From the NCBI RefSeq assembly GCF_004127445.1, contig NZ_QEXM01000012.1, positions 62,001 through 126,000 on the forward strand: a stretch of 64,000 bases of DNA, read 5' to 3'. Position numbers and translations under genes: made by a program. This document shows, piece by piece, positions 1 to 7,561 of the stretch. Every line of letters starts with the position of its first letter. The stretch's first letter is position 1. Source of the stretch: Streptomyces alfalfae (GTDB lineage Bacteria; Actinomycetota; Actinomycetes; Streptomycetales; Streptomycetaceae). The notes under the pieces were generated by a model. That model did no database searches and was not told the origin of the DNA. It was given only the letters and a program-made list of their open reading frames with translations.

Positions 1-563
1 CGCCGCAGGGCGACGCGGTGGTCCAGGTCGTGCGCGGCTCGGCGAGCTTCGGCTGGCAGGACATGCAGACGCTGGTCCGGGTGATGCTGGAGTCGGCCGA
101 GGAGCGCTTCCGGCTGGCCACGGCCTACTTCGCGCCGGACGCCTACTTCGCCGAGCTGCTCTGCGCCGCCGCGCGCCGCGGCGTCGAGGTGGAGATCCTG
201 CTGCCCGGCCCGCACACGGACAAGCGGGTCTGCCAGCTGGCGGGCCAGAACTTCTACGAGGACCTGACCGCCTGCGGCGTACGGATATACCAGTACCAGC
301 CGACGATGATGCACGCGAAGATCATCACGGTGGACCGGGTCGCCGCGCTGGTCGGATCGACCAACTTCAACCGGCGCTCCCTCGACCACGACGAAGAAGT
401 CATGCTCGCCGTCCTCGACCCGGACTTCACCGCCGTGCTCGACGGGCACTTCGACGAGGACCTCACCGTCAGCGAGCGGATGGAGCCCGAGCGCTGGAAG
501 AAGCGCTCACTCGTCCAGCGGTCCAAGGAGTACGCGGTCCTGCCGATCCGCCGCTTCCTGTGA
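1..563 (+). CDS. Cardiolipin synthase-like phospholipase D family protein, C-terminal part
   Basis: The reading frame is already open at base 3, so the 5' end lies left of the window and 187 codons are visible. A complete HKD motif is present: His-x-Lys with a following Asp, then the Gly-Ser-x-Asn-Phe-Asn tail (HAKIITVD and GSTNFNRRS, from about base 312). This is the second catalytic half of the phospholipase D superfamily. The following Asp-His-Asp-Glu-Glu run is typical of bacterial cardiolipin synthases, which transfer a phosphatidyl group between phosphatidylglycerol molecules at the membrane. The first HKD motif and any N-terminal membrane helices are outside the window, so a different PLD-family function remains possible. 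A hairpin terminator follows the stop. Confidence 0.85.
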   Translation, partial: PQGDAVVQVVRGSASFGWQDMQTLVRVMLESAEERFRLATAYFAPDAYFAELLCAAARRGVEVEILLPGPHTDKRVCQLAGQNFYEDLTACGVRIYQYQPTMMHAKIITVDRVAALVGSTNFNRRSLDHDEEVMLAVLDPDFTAVLDGHFDEDLTVSERMEPERWKKRSLVQRSKEYAVLPIRRFL

Positions 564-581
564 CCGCGCGCGCCGCGCGGC

Positions 582-613
582 CCCGGTTCCGCCCCCCGGA
601 TGGCGGAACCGGG
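582..613 (+). terminator. Hairpin terminator after the PLD-family gene
   Basis: A perfect 12-bp inverted repeat (CCCGGTTCCGCC / GGCGGAACCGGG) with an 8-base loop starts 18 bases after the stop codon. There is no T-tract, as is usual for Streptomyces terminators. Confidence 0.7.
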
Positions 614-668
614 CCCCTGATCAGCGGAGCGGACGCATCCTCATCCGGTCCCGGGCGTTGAGAAGGGC

Positions 669-962
669 ATGAACAACCAGAACCGTGTGATCGCCGTCGT
701 CACCCTCGCCGCCGCCACGCTCACCCTGGCCGGGACCGCCCACGCCGCCGCGCCCGCCCCGGACGGCAGGAGCAGCGGGAACGACCTCGGCCGGGCCGTC
801 AGCAGGACGCTCGCCGACCCGTCGGGCACCGTCGGGAGCGTCCTCGACGCCACGGAGGTCGCCCTCTCCGCCGCCCAGAAGGGCCTGGAGACGGCGGGGA
901 GCACCCCGAAGACCGGGCGTGTGAGTGTGCCGCCGCCCCCGAGCGCGGTGAAGGGGGTCTAA
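669..962 (+). CDS. Small secreted hypothetical protein
   Basis: This 97-residue protein begins with a classic Sec signal peptide: MNNQNR, a hydrophobic stretch (VIAVVTLAAATLTLAG) and an AHA-A cleavage site near residue 26. The mature part is about 70 residues, rich in Ala, Gly, Ser and Pro, with one predicted amphipathic helix (about residues 48-75) and a proline-rich end. A GAAGG ribosome binding site precedes the ATG. No enzymatic motif or cysteine is visible, so export to the cell surface or medium is the only supported statement. A long inverted repeat just downstream separates it from the convergent gene. Confidence 0.65.
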   Translation: MNNQNRVIAVVTLAAATLTLAGTAHAAAPAPDGRSSGNDLGRAVSRTLADPSGTVGSVLDATEVALSAAQKGLETAGSTPKTGRVSVPPPPSAVKGV

Positions 963-996
963 CCGTCCGGGCCGCCGGCCCGCGCCGTTGTCTCTC

Positions 997-1046
997 CACC
1001 TGTGTCCGGGCCGTCCTCTCTCGGGAGGGCGGCCCGGACACAGGTG
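997..1046. terminator. Bidirectional terminator between convergent genes
   Basis: The arms 997-1018 and 1025-1046 form a 22-bp stem with a single G.T mismatch and a 6-base loop. The hairpin sits between two convergent genes and ends one base before the stop codon of the minus-strand gene, so it can serve both directions. Confidence 0.8.
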
Positions 1047-1047
1047 A

Positions 1048-1473
1048 TCAGACCGTGCCGAGGTCCGCGGCGTACCAGTGCTCGGGGCGCAGGTGGTAGA
1101 TGGCCTGCTCCCCGTGTTCCTTGGCGGCGGACTCGACGTATCCGTCCACCTTGTCGGCCGGGAGGTAGCGCGCGGAGATCTCCCGCAGCCGCTCGACGGT
1201 CGCGTCCTCGATGCGCACCACCGGGCCCTCCACGGAGACGTACCGGACGGTCGGCTCCAGGCGGTCGACCATCAGCGAGAAGCGGCCCGCCGCCTCGATC
1301 AGGCGCCCTTTCTTGGAGTGGCGTCCGGTCATCACCCACAGGTCGCCGCCGGGCGCGTACTGGTACCAGATCGGCAGGGTGAGCGGGGCCCGCCCGTCGC
1401 CCGCCGCCACGGCGAGCGCCCCGATGTGGGGTTCGGCCAGGAACTGTTCCCGCTCTTCGACACTGAGGGACAT
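1048..1473 (-). CDS. PPOX-class (pyridoxamine 5'-phosphate oxidase-like) flavin/F420-binding protein
   Basis: This 141-residue protein starts MSLSVEEREQFL behind a GGAGAAG ribosome binding site; the frame is open further upstream but that part has no coding character. The sequence fits the small split-barrel PPOX family: an early beta strand (HIGALAVAAGDGRAPLTLPI), a strand with WVMTGRHSKKGR, then RFSLMVDR and RYVSVEGPVV, and a helical end with LRPEHWYAADLG. Family members bind FMN or F420 as dimers and carry out diverse reductions, often with unknown substrates. A cupin gene lies 92 bases upstream on the same strand, so the two may be cotranscribed. The true PNPOx reaction is not supported. 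Confidence 0.75.
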   Translation of the reverse strand: MSLSVEEREQFLAEPHIGALAVAAGDGRAPLTLPIWYQYAPGGDLWVMTGRHSKKGRLIEAAGRFSLMVDRLEPTVRYVSVEGPVVRIEDATVERLREISARYLPADKVDGYVESAAKEHGEQAIYHLRPEHWYAADLGTV

Positions 1474-1565
1474 GGACTTCTCCTTGGACACTACGGTGCT
1501 CTCGGGACTGTGCTGATCCTCAACTCGGCCGCCCCGCGCGGATATTCCGCACGCCCGCCGGGGCC

Positions 1566-2051
1566 TCAGCGCTCGGCGAGCGGCGTCCCGCAGCGTGCGC
1601 AGAAGCGGGCGTCGCGTTCGGTGGCGAGGCGGCCGCACTCGGGGCAGACGCGGTCGAGCAGGCAGGCGGCCTCGCCCTCTTCGGCGGGGCGGGCCGAGCC
1701 TATGGCCATGGGCGGCCTGCGGCGGTGGGCGGTCGTGTACGTGAGCCCGTCGGGACCCGCGTGCACGGAGCGGGTCGTGCCGGCGGGCAGCCAGGCGAGG
1801 ACGCCGGGTTCCAGACCGAACGTCGCGTCCGGCGTGCGCACCTCGCCCGAACCGGCCAGGACGGTGACGAGCACGCCGAGGACGGTCTCGGTGTGCTCGG
1901 AGATGTACGCGTCGGGCGCGAGACGCACGACGTTGGCGTCGAGGTCGCGTGCGGGGCCGGTGAGCGACCACGTCACGCTGATCGGGCCCCGGCCCGCCGC
2001 TGCGGTCTGCTCCCTGCCGACGTACTCGGCGGCGGACGGCGACGTACTCAT
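1566..2051 (-). CDS. Cupin-domain protein with C-terminal zinc ribbon
   Basis: The best start is MSTSPSAAEYVG at 2051, preceded by a GGAG site; an earlier in-frame start (2090) is less likely. The 161-residue product has a single cupin beta-barrel (about residues 25-110), seen in YISEHTETVLGVLVTVLAGSGEV and GVLAWLPAGTTRSVHAGPDGL. A C-terminal treble-clef-like zinc ribbon follows, with two CxxC pairs (CPECGRL and CARCGTPL). Cupins bind a metal or small ligand; the usual two-histidine/one-glutamate set is only partly visible. The gene is divergent from a LysR regulator, which is its most likely regulator. Function unknown, possibly small-molecule sensing. Confidence 0.7.
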   Translation of the reverse strand: MSTSPSAAEYVGREQTAAAGRGPISVTWSLTGPARDLDANVVRLAPDAYISEHTETVLGVLVTVLAGSGEVRTPDATFGLEPGVLAWLPAGTTRSVHAGPDGLTYTTAHRRRPPMAIGSARPAEEGEAACLLDRVCPECGRLATERDARFCARCGTPLAER

Positions 2052-2174
2052 GGCAACTCCAGTCGACGGGGCTCGGGTCACCCTAACCAAGCCGCGCTCC
2101 CCCTGCCCGCGCGGCCCGTGCCGAGCGGTCGCCCGACCGCCCCGCCACCGCGGGCACGATTATGCTCGGCAGGC

Positions 2175-3029
2175 ATGACCATCGAGCTGCGGCACCTGCG
2201 GGCGTTCCTCGCCATCGCCGACGAGGGCAACGTGACCCGGGCCGCCGCACGGCTCCGGCTGAGTCAGCCCGCGCTCTCACGCACCCTGCGGCAACTGGAG
2301 GACCAGCTCGGCGCACGGCTCGTCGACCGCTCCACCCACCACCTCGAACTCACCGCACGGGGCCGTGTCTTCCGTGACAAGGCCGCCGCCGCCCTCGCCG
2401 CCGTCGAGACCGCCCTCGACCCCGCCGGCCTGGGCGGCTGGCCGCTGCGGCTCGGGCACACCTGGGCGGCGCTCGGCGACCACACCGTGCCGCTGCTGCG
2501 CCGCTGGGACGAGACCAGGCCCGACGTCCCGCTCGAACTGCTCCGCGTCGACGACCGCACGGCGGGGCTGACCCGGGGCGAGGTCGACGTGGCGCTGCTG
2601 CGCGGCACGGTGACCGCCGCAGGGCTCCGCACGGAGCCGCTGCGGCACGAGGAGCGGGTGGCGGTCATGCCCGCCGACAGCCCGCTGGCGGCCCTCTCCC
2701 GGGTCACCCTCGCCGATCTCGCCGCCCATCCCCTCGCGCTGAACAGCGTCTCGGGCACCACGACCCCCGAGCTGTGGCCGCCCTCCACCCGTCCCCGCAG
2801 GACCGTCGACGTCTCCAACACCGACGAATGGCTCATGACCATCGCCGCGGGGCGCGCCCTCGGGGTCTCGACGTCGGCCACGCCGAGCAGTCACGCGCAC
2901 CCCTCGCTGGTCTACCGCCCGCTCGTCGACGCGCCGCCGGTCCCCCTCGTCATCGCCTGGCGCGAGGGGCCGGGGCACCCCGCCGTCCCGGACCTGGTGG
3001 CGCTGGCCCACGACATCCTCGCCGAGTGA
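2175..3029 (+). CDS. LysR-family transcriptional regulator
   Basis: The product (284 aa) starts MTIELRHLRAFLAIADEGN. Residues 1-60 form the winged helix-turn-helix of the LysR family, with VTRAAARLRLSQPALSRTLRQLE as the recognition unit. The rest is the periplasmic-binding-protein-like effector domain (about 85-284), ending near a common VVPLV-type strand (VPLVIAWREGPGHP). LysR proteins are usually tetrameric and control a divergent neighbour. Here the cupin gene starts 123 bases away on the opposite strand, so the shared intergenic region is the probable operator site. The effector cannot be told from the sequence. The end faces the DinB-like gene with only 12 bases between stops. Confidence 0.85.
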   Translation: MTIELRHLRAFLAIADEGNVTRAAARLRLSQPALSRTLRQLEDQLGARLVDRSTHHLELTARGRVFRDKAAAALAAVETALDPAGLGGWPLRLGHTWAALGDHTVPLLRRWDETRPDVPLELLRVDDRTAGLTRGEVDVALLRGTVTAAGLRTEPLRHEERVAVMPADSPLAALSRVTLADLAAHPLALNSVSGTTTPELWPPSTRPRRTVDVSNTDEWLMTIAAGRALGVSTSATPSSHAHPSLVYRPLVDAPPVPLVIAWREGPGHPAVPDLVALAHDILAE

Positions 3030-3041
3030 CCGCGGCGTCCC

Positions 3042-3659
3042 TCAGCCGCGGCGCGCGCGGTACAGGTCCCGGAGCAGGGCGATCTCGGCCCCGTGGTGCA
3101 GGACCTCCTGGTTGACCCACCACACGACCTCGATGAACGGCTCCTCGTCATAGCTGCCGTGCGGGTAGGCGCAGTGGCCCTTGGTGTCGAGCGCGGCCTC
3201 GTCGGCGGCCTCCAGGGCGGCCCGCCAGGCGGCCGCCGCGGTGTCGAAGGCGGCCAGCGCCTCCGCGGCGTTCCCGCTGATGGCGTAGTCGTCCCGGGTG
3301 AGCGTACGGGTGCCGATGGTGTGGTCCGCGGCGACGAACAGCAGCTCGCTGAGGTGGCTCAGCCGCCAGGCGACCGTCGTGAAGGGCGGCGGCCACGGGT
3401 GCGGGTACGGGGCGGCGTCGCGGCCCCAGTCACCGGCGCCGGCGAGGGAGGCGGCGCGCGGCCCCGGCCCTTCGGAGCGCCGCCGGACCGACCAGCAGTC
3501 GGGCACCGGCTCCCAGAGGTACTCCTCGTCGGTCAGCGGCCCGGTCCTGGTCTCCGCCCCGTCACCGCTGTCCATGACGGGGCCCGCGAGGCGGCCCGAG
3601 AGACGTTCGCAGGCGAACGAGAACTGTTCGAGCAGAGGGGCCAGGCGGGGTGGTGTCAC
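3042..3659 (-). CDS. DinB-superfamily protein
   Basis: The 205-residue protein uses a GTG start at 3659 behind a CAGGAG site. It has the four-helix DinB/YfiT-like pattern: an early helix (LAPLLEQFSFACERLSG), a central helix with FTTVAWRLSHLSELLF holding a candidate metal histidine, and a C-terminal WWVNQEVLHHGAEIALLRDLY with the paired histidines typical of the family's metal site. DinB-like proteins include thiol-dependent metalloenzymes, for example mycothiol-dependent isomerases and transferases in actinomycetes. The substrate is unknown. It is divergent from the molybdenum oxidoreductase operon, sharing a 200-base intergenic region, but nothing proves a functional link. Confidence 0.75.
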   Translation of the reverse strand: MTPPRLAPLLEQFSFACERLSGRLAGPVMDSGDGAETRTGPLTDEEYLWEPVPDCWSVRRRSEGPGPRAASLAGAGDWGRDAAPYPHPWPPPFTTVAWRLSHLSELLFVAADHTIGTRTLTRDDYAISGNAAEALAAFDTAAAAWRAALEAADEAALDTKGHCAYPHGSYDEEPFIEVVWWVNQEVLHHGAEIALLRDLYRARRG

Positions 3660-3737
3660 GGGACGCTCCTGTCACGGGTTCATCGGCTCGACGGTGCTCA
3701 CGGCGGGGCAGCCTGCCACGGCGCGGGCGGCGGGCGC

Positions 3738-3753
3738 ACCCGGTTTTCCGGGT
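3738..3753. promoter_or_regulatory. Short inverted repeat in divergent intergenic region
   Basis: ACCCGG and CCGGGT flank TTTT, giving a perfect 6-bp stem. It lies between the DinB gene and the molybdenum oxidoreductase operon and could be an operator half or a short hairpin. Confidence 0.3.
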
Positions 3754-3776
3754 TGCGCGACCGCGGTCCCGCCCAC

Positions 3777-3792
3777 TTCCGGCATGCCGGAA
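3777..3792. promoter_or_regulatory. Perfect 16-bp palindrome upstream of the oxidoreductase operon
   Basis: TTCCGGCATGCCGGAA reads the same on both strands and lies 70 bases before the operon's first start codon. A possible -10 element (GGATAC, about 3813-3818) follows, so the palindrome would sit near -35. It is a good candidate operator for a dimeric repressor or activator, but no regulator is encoded beside it. Confidence 0.5.
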
Positions 3793-3861
3793 CGTGTGTC
3801 CTGGCCCAGTCTGGATACGCGGTCACCGCACCGACCACGCCCGACGAGGGAGCAGAGTGTC

Positions 3862-4392
3862 ATGGGAGCCGATGTGTTCCACTCGGAAGTGCCCCTGACG
3901 GTGAACGGCGAAGCCCGCCGCCCCACCGTCGACCACCGTTCGACGCTGCTGGACGTCCTGCGCGAGCAGCTCGGCCTGACCGGCGCCAAGAAGGGCTGCG
4001 ACCACGGCCAGTGCGGCGCCTGCACCGTCCTGGTGGACGGGCGCCGTGTCAACAGCTGCCTGCTGCTCGCTGTCTCCCTCGAAGGACGCGAGGTCATCAC
4101 CGTCGAGGGGCTCGCCCCCGCCGGGGGTGACCTGCACCCGCTGCAGCGGGCCTTCGTCGACCGGGACGCCTTCCAGTGCGGCTACTGCACCCCGGGGCAG
4201 ATCTGCTCCGCCGTCGGCGCCATCGCGGAGGCCCGCGCGGGCCGCGCCTCCCATGTGACGGACCCGGCGGCCGACGTGGGCGCGCCCGTGGAACTGACCA
4301 GGGACGAGATCCGGGAGCGGCTCAGCGGCAACATCTGCCGCTGCGGCGCCTATCCGCACATCGTCGAGGCCGTCGAGGACGTGACGCGATGA
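3862..4392 (+). CDS. [2Fe-2S] subunit of xanthine dehydrogenase-family / PaoABC-type aldehyde oxidoreductase
   Basis: The first gene of a three-gene operon encodes 176 residues. Residues 10-85 are a plant-type ferredoxin fold with the CDHGQCGACTVLVDG cluster motif plus a further cysteine (NSCLLL). Residues 95-176 form the second all-helical [2Fe-2S] domain, with CGYCTPGQ and ICRCGAYP. Both clusters are complete and pass electrons from the molybdenum centre to FAD. Unlike E. coli PaoA, no Tat signal is visible at this start, so a cytoplasmic complex is likely. An acidic, Ala-rich insertion (about 118-140) lies between the CxxC pairs. The stop overlaps the next start (ATGA). Confidence 0.92.
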   Translation: MGADVFHSEVPLTVNGEARRPTVDHRSTLLDVLREQLGLTGAKKGCDHGQCGACTVLVDGRRVNSCLLLAVSLEGREVITVEGLAPAGGDLHPLQRAFVDRDAFQCGYCTPGQICSAVGAIAEARAGRASHVTDPAADVGAPVELTRDEIRERLSGNICRCGAYPHIVEAVEDVTR

Positions 4393-5384
4393 AGTCGTTC
4401 CGGTATCTGCGCGCCCACAGCGTCGAAGAGGCGACCGCCGCGCACGCGGGCCGCCCGGGCTCCCGCTACCTCGGCGGCGGCACCAACCTCGTGGACCTGA
4501 TGAAGATGGGGGTGGAGCGGCCCAGGACGCTGATCGACGTCAGCGGGCTGCCGCTGGACGCGGTCGAGGAGCTGCCCGACGGTTCCGTGCGGGCCGGAGC
4601 GGCGGTGCGCAACAGCGACCTCGCCGCCCACCCGCTGGTGCGCGACCGCTATCCCGTCCTCGCCCAGGCCCTGCTCTCGGGCGCGTCGGGGCAGCTCCGC
4701 AACGCGGCGACGACCGGCGGCAACCTGCTCCAGCGCACCCGCTGCCCCTACTTCCAGGACCTCGCCAAGCCCTGCAACAAGCGGGAGCCGGGCACCGGCT
4801 GCGGCGCGCGCGAGGGCGTCCACCGCGACCACGCGGTGCTCGGGCACTCGCCGCAGTGCATCGCCACGCACCCCTCCGACATGGCGGTCGCGCTGGCCGC
4901 GCTCGACGCCCAGGTGGAGCTGCACGGGGCGCACGGGCGGCGGACCGTGCCGGCCGCCGACTTCCACCGGCTGCCCGGTGACCGCCCCGACCTGGACACC
5001 GAGATCGCGCCGGGCGAACTCATCACCGGCGTCCGCCTCCCGGCCGCCACGGCCGGGCTGCCCTCCGCCTACCGCAAGGCGCGCGACCGTGCCTCGTACG
5101 CGTTCGCGCTCGCCTCCGTGGCCGTGGTGCTCGACGTCGACGGCTCCCTCGTACGGGATGTGCGGATCGCGTTCGGCGGCCTCGCCCACCGGCCGTGGCG
5201 CGCGCTGCGCGCCGAGCGGGCCCTGGTGGGCGGCCCGGTCACCGAGGAGGCGTTCGGGCGGGCCGTCGACGCCGAACTCGCCGCCGCCGAGCCGCTGCCC
5301 GACAACGCGTTCAAGGTGCCTCTCGCCCGCGGCATCGCCTGTGACGTGCTGCGGCGCCTGAGCACGGCGCCCACCGCCGCCTGA
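4389..5384 (+). CDS. FAD-binding subunit of xanthine dehydrogenase-family / PaoABC-type oxidoreductase
   Basis: The 331-residue product overlaps the upstream gene by four bases, implying translational coupling. It shows the FAD-binding PCMH fold of the medium xanthine dehydrogenase chain: YLGGGTNLVDLMKMGVERP at the flavin phosphate, and GQLRNAATTGGNLLQRTRCPYF. The loop after this carries four cysteines (RCPYF, PCNK, GCGARE, PQCIA), matching the extra [4Fe-4S] cluster of PaoB/YagS-type subunits. That places the operon in the PaoABC branch rather than classic purine xanthine dehydrogenase. The C-terminal CO-dehydrogenase flavoprotein domain (about 225-325) is intact. FAD would receive electrons from the 2Fe-2S subunit. 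Confidence 0.92.
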   Translation: MKSFRYLRAHSVEEATAAHAGRPGSRYLGGGTNLVDLMKMGVERPRTLIDVSGLPLDAVEELPDGSVRAGAAVRNSDLAAHPLVRDRYPVLAQALLSGASGQLRNAATTGGNLLQRTRCPYFQDLAKPCNKREPGTGCGAREGVHRDHAVLGHSPQCIATHPSDMAVALAALDAQVELHGAHGRRTVPAADFHRLPGDRPDLDTEIAPGELITGVRLPAATAGLPSAYRKARDRASYAFALASVAVVLDVDGSLVRDVRIAFGGLAHRPWRALRAERALVGGPVTEEAFGRAVDAELAAAEPLPDNAFKVPLARGIACDVLRRLSTAPTAA

Positions 5385-5430
5385 ACCGCAGCCGCCGCCC
5401 GACCTCCGCCACTGAGGGAGACGAAAAACC

Positions 5431-7533
5431 ATGCCGGACACCACCAGCGCTCTCGGGGCGCCCACCGAGCGCAGGGAGGGCCCCGCGAAGGTGACCGGGG
5501 CCGCCCGCTACGCCGCCGAGCACCTGCCCGGCGGCCTCGCCCACGCCTGGCCCGTGCCCGCCACGATCGCGCGCGGCGAGGTCGCCTCCGTCGACGACAC
5601 GGCGGCCCTCGCGGTGCCCGGCGTCGTCGGCGTCCTCACCCATCTGAACGCGCCCCGCCTCGGCGAGGCGGACGACGCGACGCTCGCCGTGCTCCAGGAC
5701 GCCCGGGTGCCGCACCGCGGCTGGTACGTCGCCCTCGTCGTCGCCGACACGCTGGAAGCGGCCCGCGAGGGTGCCGCCGCCGTCACGGTCACCTACGCCG
5801 AGGAACCGCACGACGTCACCCTGGACGCCGCCAGTCCCGCGGCCTACGTGCCCGAGGACCCCGACGGCAACCCGGACGAGCACACGCGGGGGAACCCCGA
5901 CGAGGCCTTCGCCGCCGCGCCCGTCCGGGTGGACGTGACGTACGAGGTGCCCCCGCTGCACAACCACCCCATGGAGCCGCACGCGGCCACCGCGCGCTGG
6001 GAGGAGGGACGGCTGACCGTCCACGACTCCAGCCAGGGCGCCACCGCCGTCCGCCAGACCCTGGCGAGCCTGTTCAAGCTGCCCGAGGAGCAGATCACCG
6101 TCGTCTCCGAACACGTCGGCGGCGGCTTCGGCTCCAAGGGCACGCCCCGCCCGCACGTCGTGCTCGCCTCGATGGCGGCGCGCGAGACCGGACGGCCCGT
6201 GAAACTGGCCCTGCCCCGACGCCATCTGGCGGCCGTGGTGGGCCACCGCTCGCCGACCGTGCAGCGGCTGCGGCTCGGGGCGGAGGCGGACGGCACGCTG
6301 ACGACGTTGATCCACGAGGTGACCTCGCACACCTCGCGCGTCAAGGAGTTCGTCGAGACCGGCGCCGCCGTGTCCCGCGTCATGTACCCCTCGCCGCACG
6401 CCCGCACCGGCAACCGGGTGCTGCCGCTCGACGTGCCGAGCCCCTCCTGGATGCGGGCCCCCGGCGAGGCGCCCGGCATGTACGCCCTGGAGTCGGCCAT
6501 GGACGAACTCGCCGTGGCGCTCGGCCTCGACCCCGTCGAGCTGCGGCTGCGCAACGACACGCGCACGGAACCCGACACCGGCAAGCCGTTCAGCAGCCGC
6601 CACCTCGCCGAGTGCCTGCGCGAGGGAGCCCGCCGCTTCGGCTGGGCCGAGCGCGACCCGCGGCCCCGCTCGCGCGCCGAGGGCCCCGTCCTGATCGGCA
6701 GCGGGGTCGCCGCGGCGACCTACCCGGTGCTCGTCTCCCCCTCCCGGGCGAGCGCGCACGCCTACCCGGACGGCGGCTACGTGATCCGGGTCAACGCCAC
6801 CGACATCGGCACGGGCGCCCGTACGGTGCTCGCCCAGGTGGCCGCCGACGCGCTCGGCGTTCCGGTGGACCGCGTGCGCACCGAGGTCGGCAGCACCGAC
6901 CTGCCGGCGGCGCCGCTCGCGGGCGGCTCCTCCGGCACGGCGTCCTGGGGGTGGGCGGTCCACGAGGCCTGTACGCGGCTGGCCAGGCGCCTGGCGGGGC
7001 AGCTGGGGCAGCAGCTGCCGCCGGAGGGGGTGGGCGCCTCGGCCGACACGGAGGGCACCCCCGACACCAACTACGCGGAGAGCGAGTACGCACGCCACGC
7101 CTTCGGCGCGCACTTCGCCGAGGTGGGCGTCGACGCCGTGTCCGGCGAGGTCCGCGTGCGCAGGCTGCTCGGCGTCTTCGCGGCGGGGCACATCCTCAAC
7201 GCCCGTACGGCGCGTTCGCAGTTCATCGGGGCCATGACCATGGGCCTGGGCATGGCGCTGACCGAGCACAGCACCATGGACAAGGCCTTCGGCGACTTCG
7301 CGGAGAGCGACCTCGCCTCCTACCACGTGCCGGTGAACGCCGACGTGCCGGCGATGGAGGCGCACTGGATCGACGAGGACGATCCGCATCTCAACCCCAT
7401 GGGCAGCAAGGGCATCGGCGAGATCGGCATCGTCGGCACGGCCGCGGCGATCGGCAACGCCGTGCACCACGCCACCGGGGTGCGGCTGCGGGAGCTGCCG
7501 ATCACGCCGGACAAGCTCGTGACCGCCCTCTGA
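5431..7533 (+). CDS. Molybdenum cofactor-binding catalytic subunit of xanthine dehydrogenase-family / PaoABC-type oxidoreductase
   Basis: The 700-residue protein begins MPDTTSALGAPTERREGPAK behind a GAGGGAG site. Residues 12-130 are the aldehyde oxidase a/b-hammerhead domain and residues 135-690 the molybdopterin-binding region. Visible cofactor motifs include EHVGGGFGSKG near residue 228 and GGSSGTASWGWA near 495. The base-catalyst motif GSKGIGEIGIVGTAA lies near residue 655, whose Glu matches the proton-abstracting glutamate of the family. Members hydroxylate aldehydes or N-heterocycles with water-derived oxygen. The substrate cannot be read from the sequence; aromatic aldehydes are likely for PaoC-like members. 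No XdhC-type maturation gene follows. It ends convergently with a PHP-domain gene. Confidence 0.92.
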   Translation: MPDTTSALGAPTERREGPAKVTGAARYAAEHLPGGLAHAWPVPATIARGEVASVDDTAALAVPGVVGVLTHLNAPRLGEADDATLAVLQDARVPHRGWYVALVVADTLEAAREGAAAVTVTYAEEPHDVTLDAASPAAYVPEDPDGNPDEHTRGNPDEAFAAAPVRVDVTYEVPPLHNHPMEPHAATARWEEGRLTVHDSSQGATAVRQTLASLFKLPEEQITVVSEHVGGGFGSKGTPRPHVVLASMAARETGRPVKLALPRRHLAAVVGHRSPTVQRLRLGAEADGTLTTLIHEVTSHTSRVKEFVETGAAVSRVMYPSPHARTGNRVLPLDVPSPSWMRAPGEAPGMYALESAMDELAVALGLDPVELRLRNDTRTEPDTGKPFSSRHLAECLREGARRFGWAERDPRPRSRAEGPVLIGSGVAAATYPVLVSPSRASAHAYPDGGYVIRVNATDIGTGARTVLAQVAADALGVPVDRVRTEVGSTDLPAAPLAGGSSGTASWGWAVHEACTRLARRLAGQLGQQLPPEGVGASADTEGTPDTNYAESEYARHAFGAHFAEVGVDAVSGEVRVRRLLGVFAAGHILNARTARSQFIGAMTMGLGMALTEHSTMDKAFGDFAESDLASYHVPVNADVPAMEAHWIDEDDPHLNPMGSKGIGEIGIVGTAAAIGNAVHHATGVRLRELPITPDKLVTAL

Positions 7534-7561
7534 TCAGGCGGCCCCGGGCGGGGCGGGCAGT

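Noticed and set aside
1474..1971. N-terminal extension of the PPOX protein to 307 residues
   Set aside because: The extra part is Arg-rich shadow sequence of the cupin gene; the ATG at 1473 has a good ribosome binding site.
5311..7470. Long minus-strand frame opposite the molybdenum subunit
   Set aside because: The plus strand carries all cofactor motifs; the antisense product is low-complexity Arg/Gly/His-rich.
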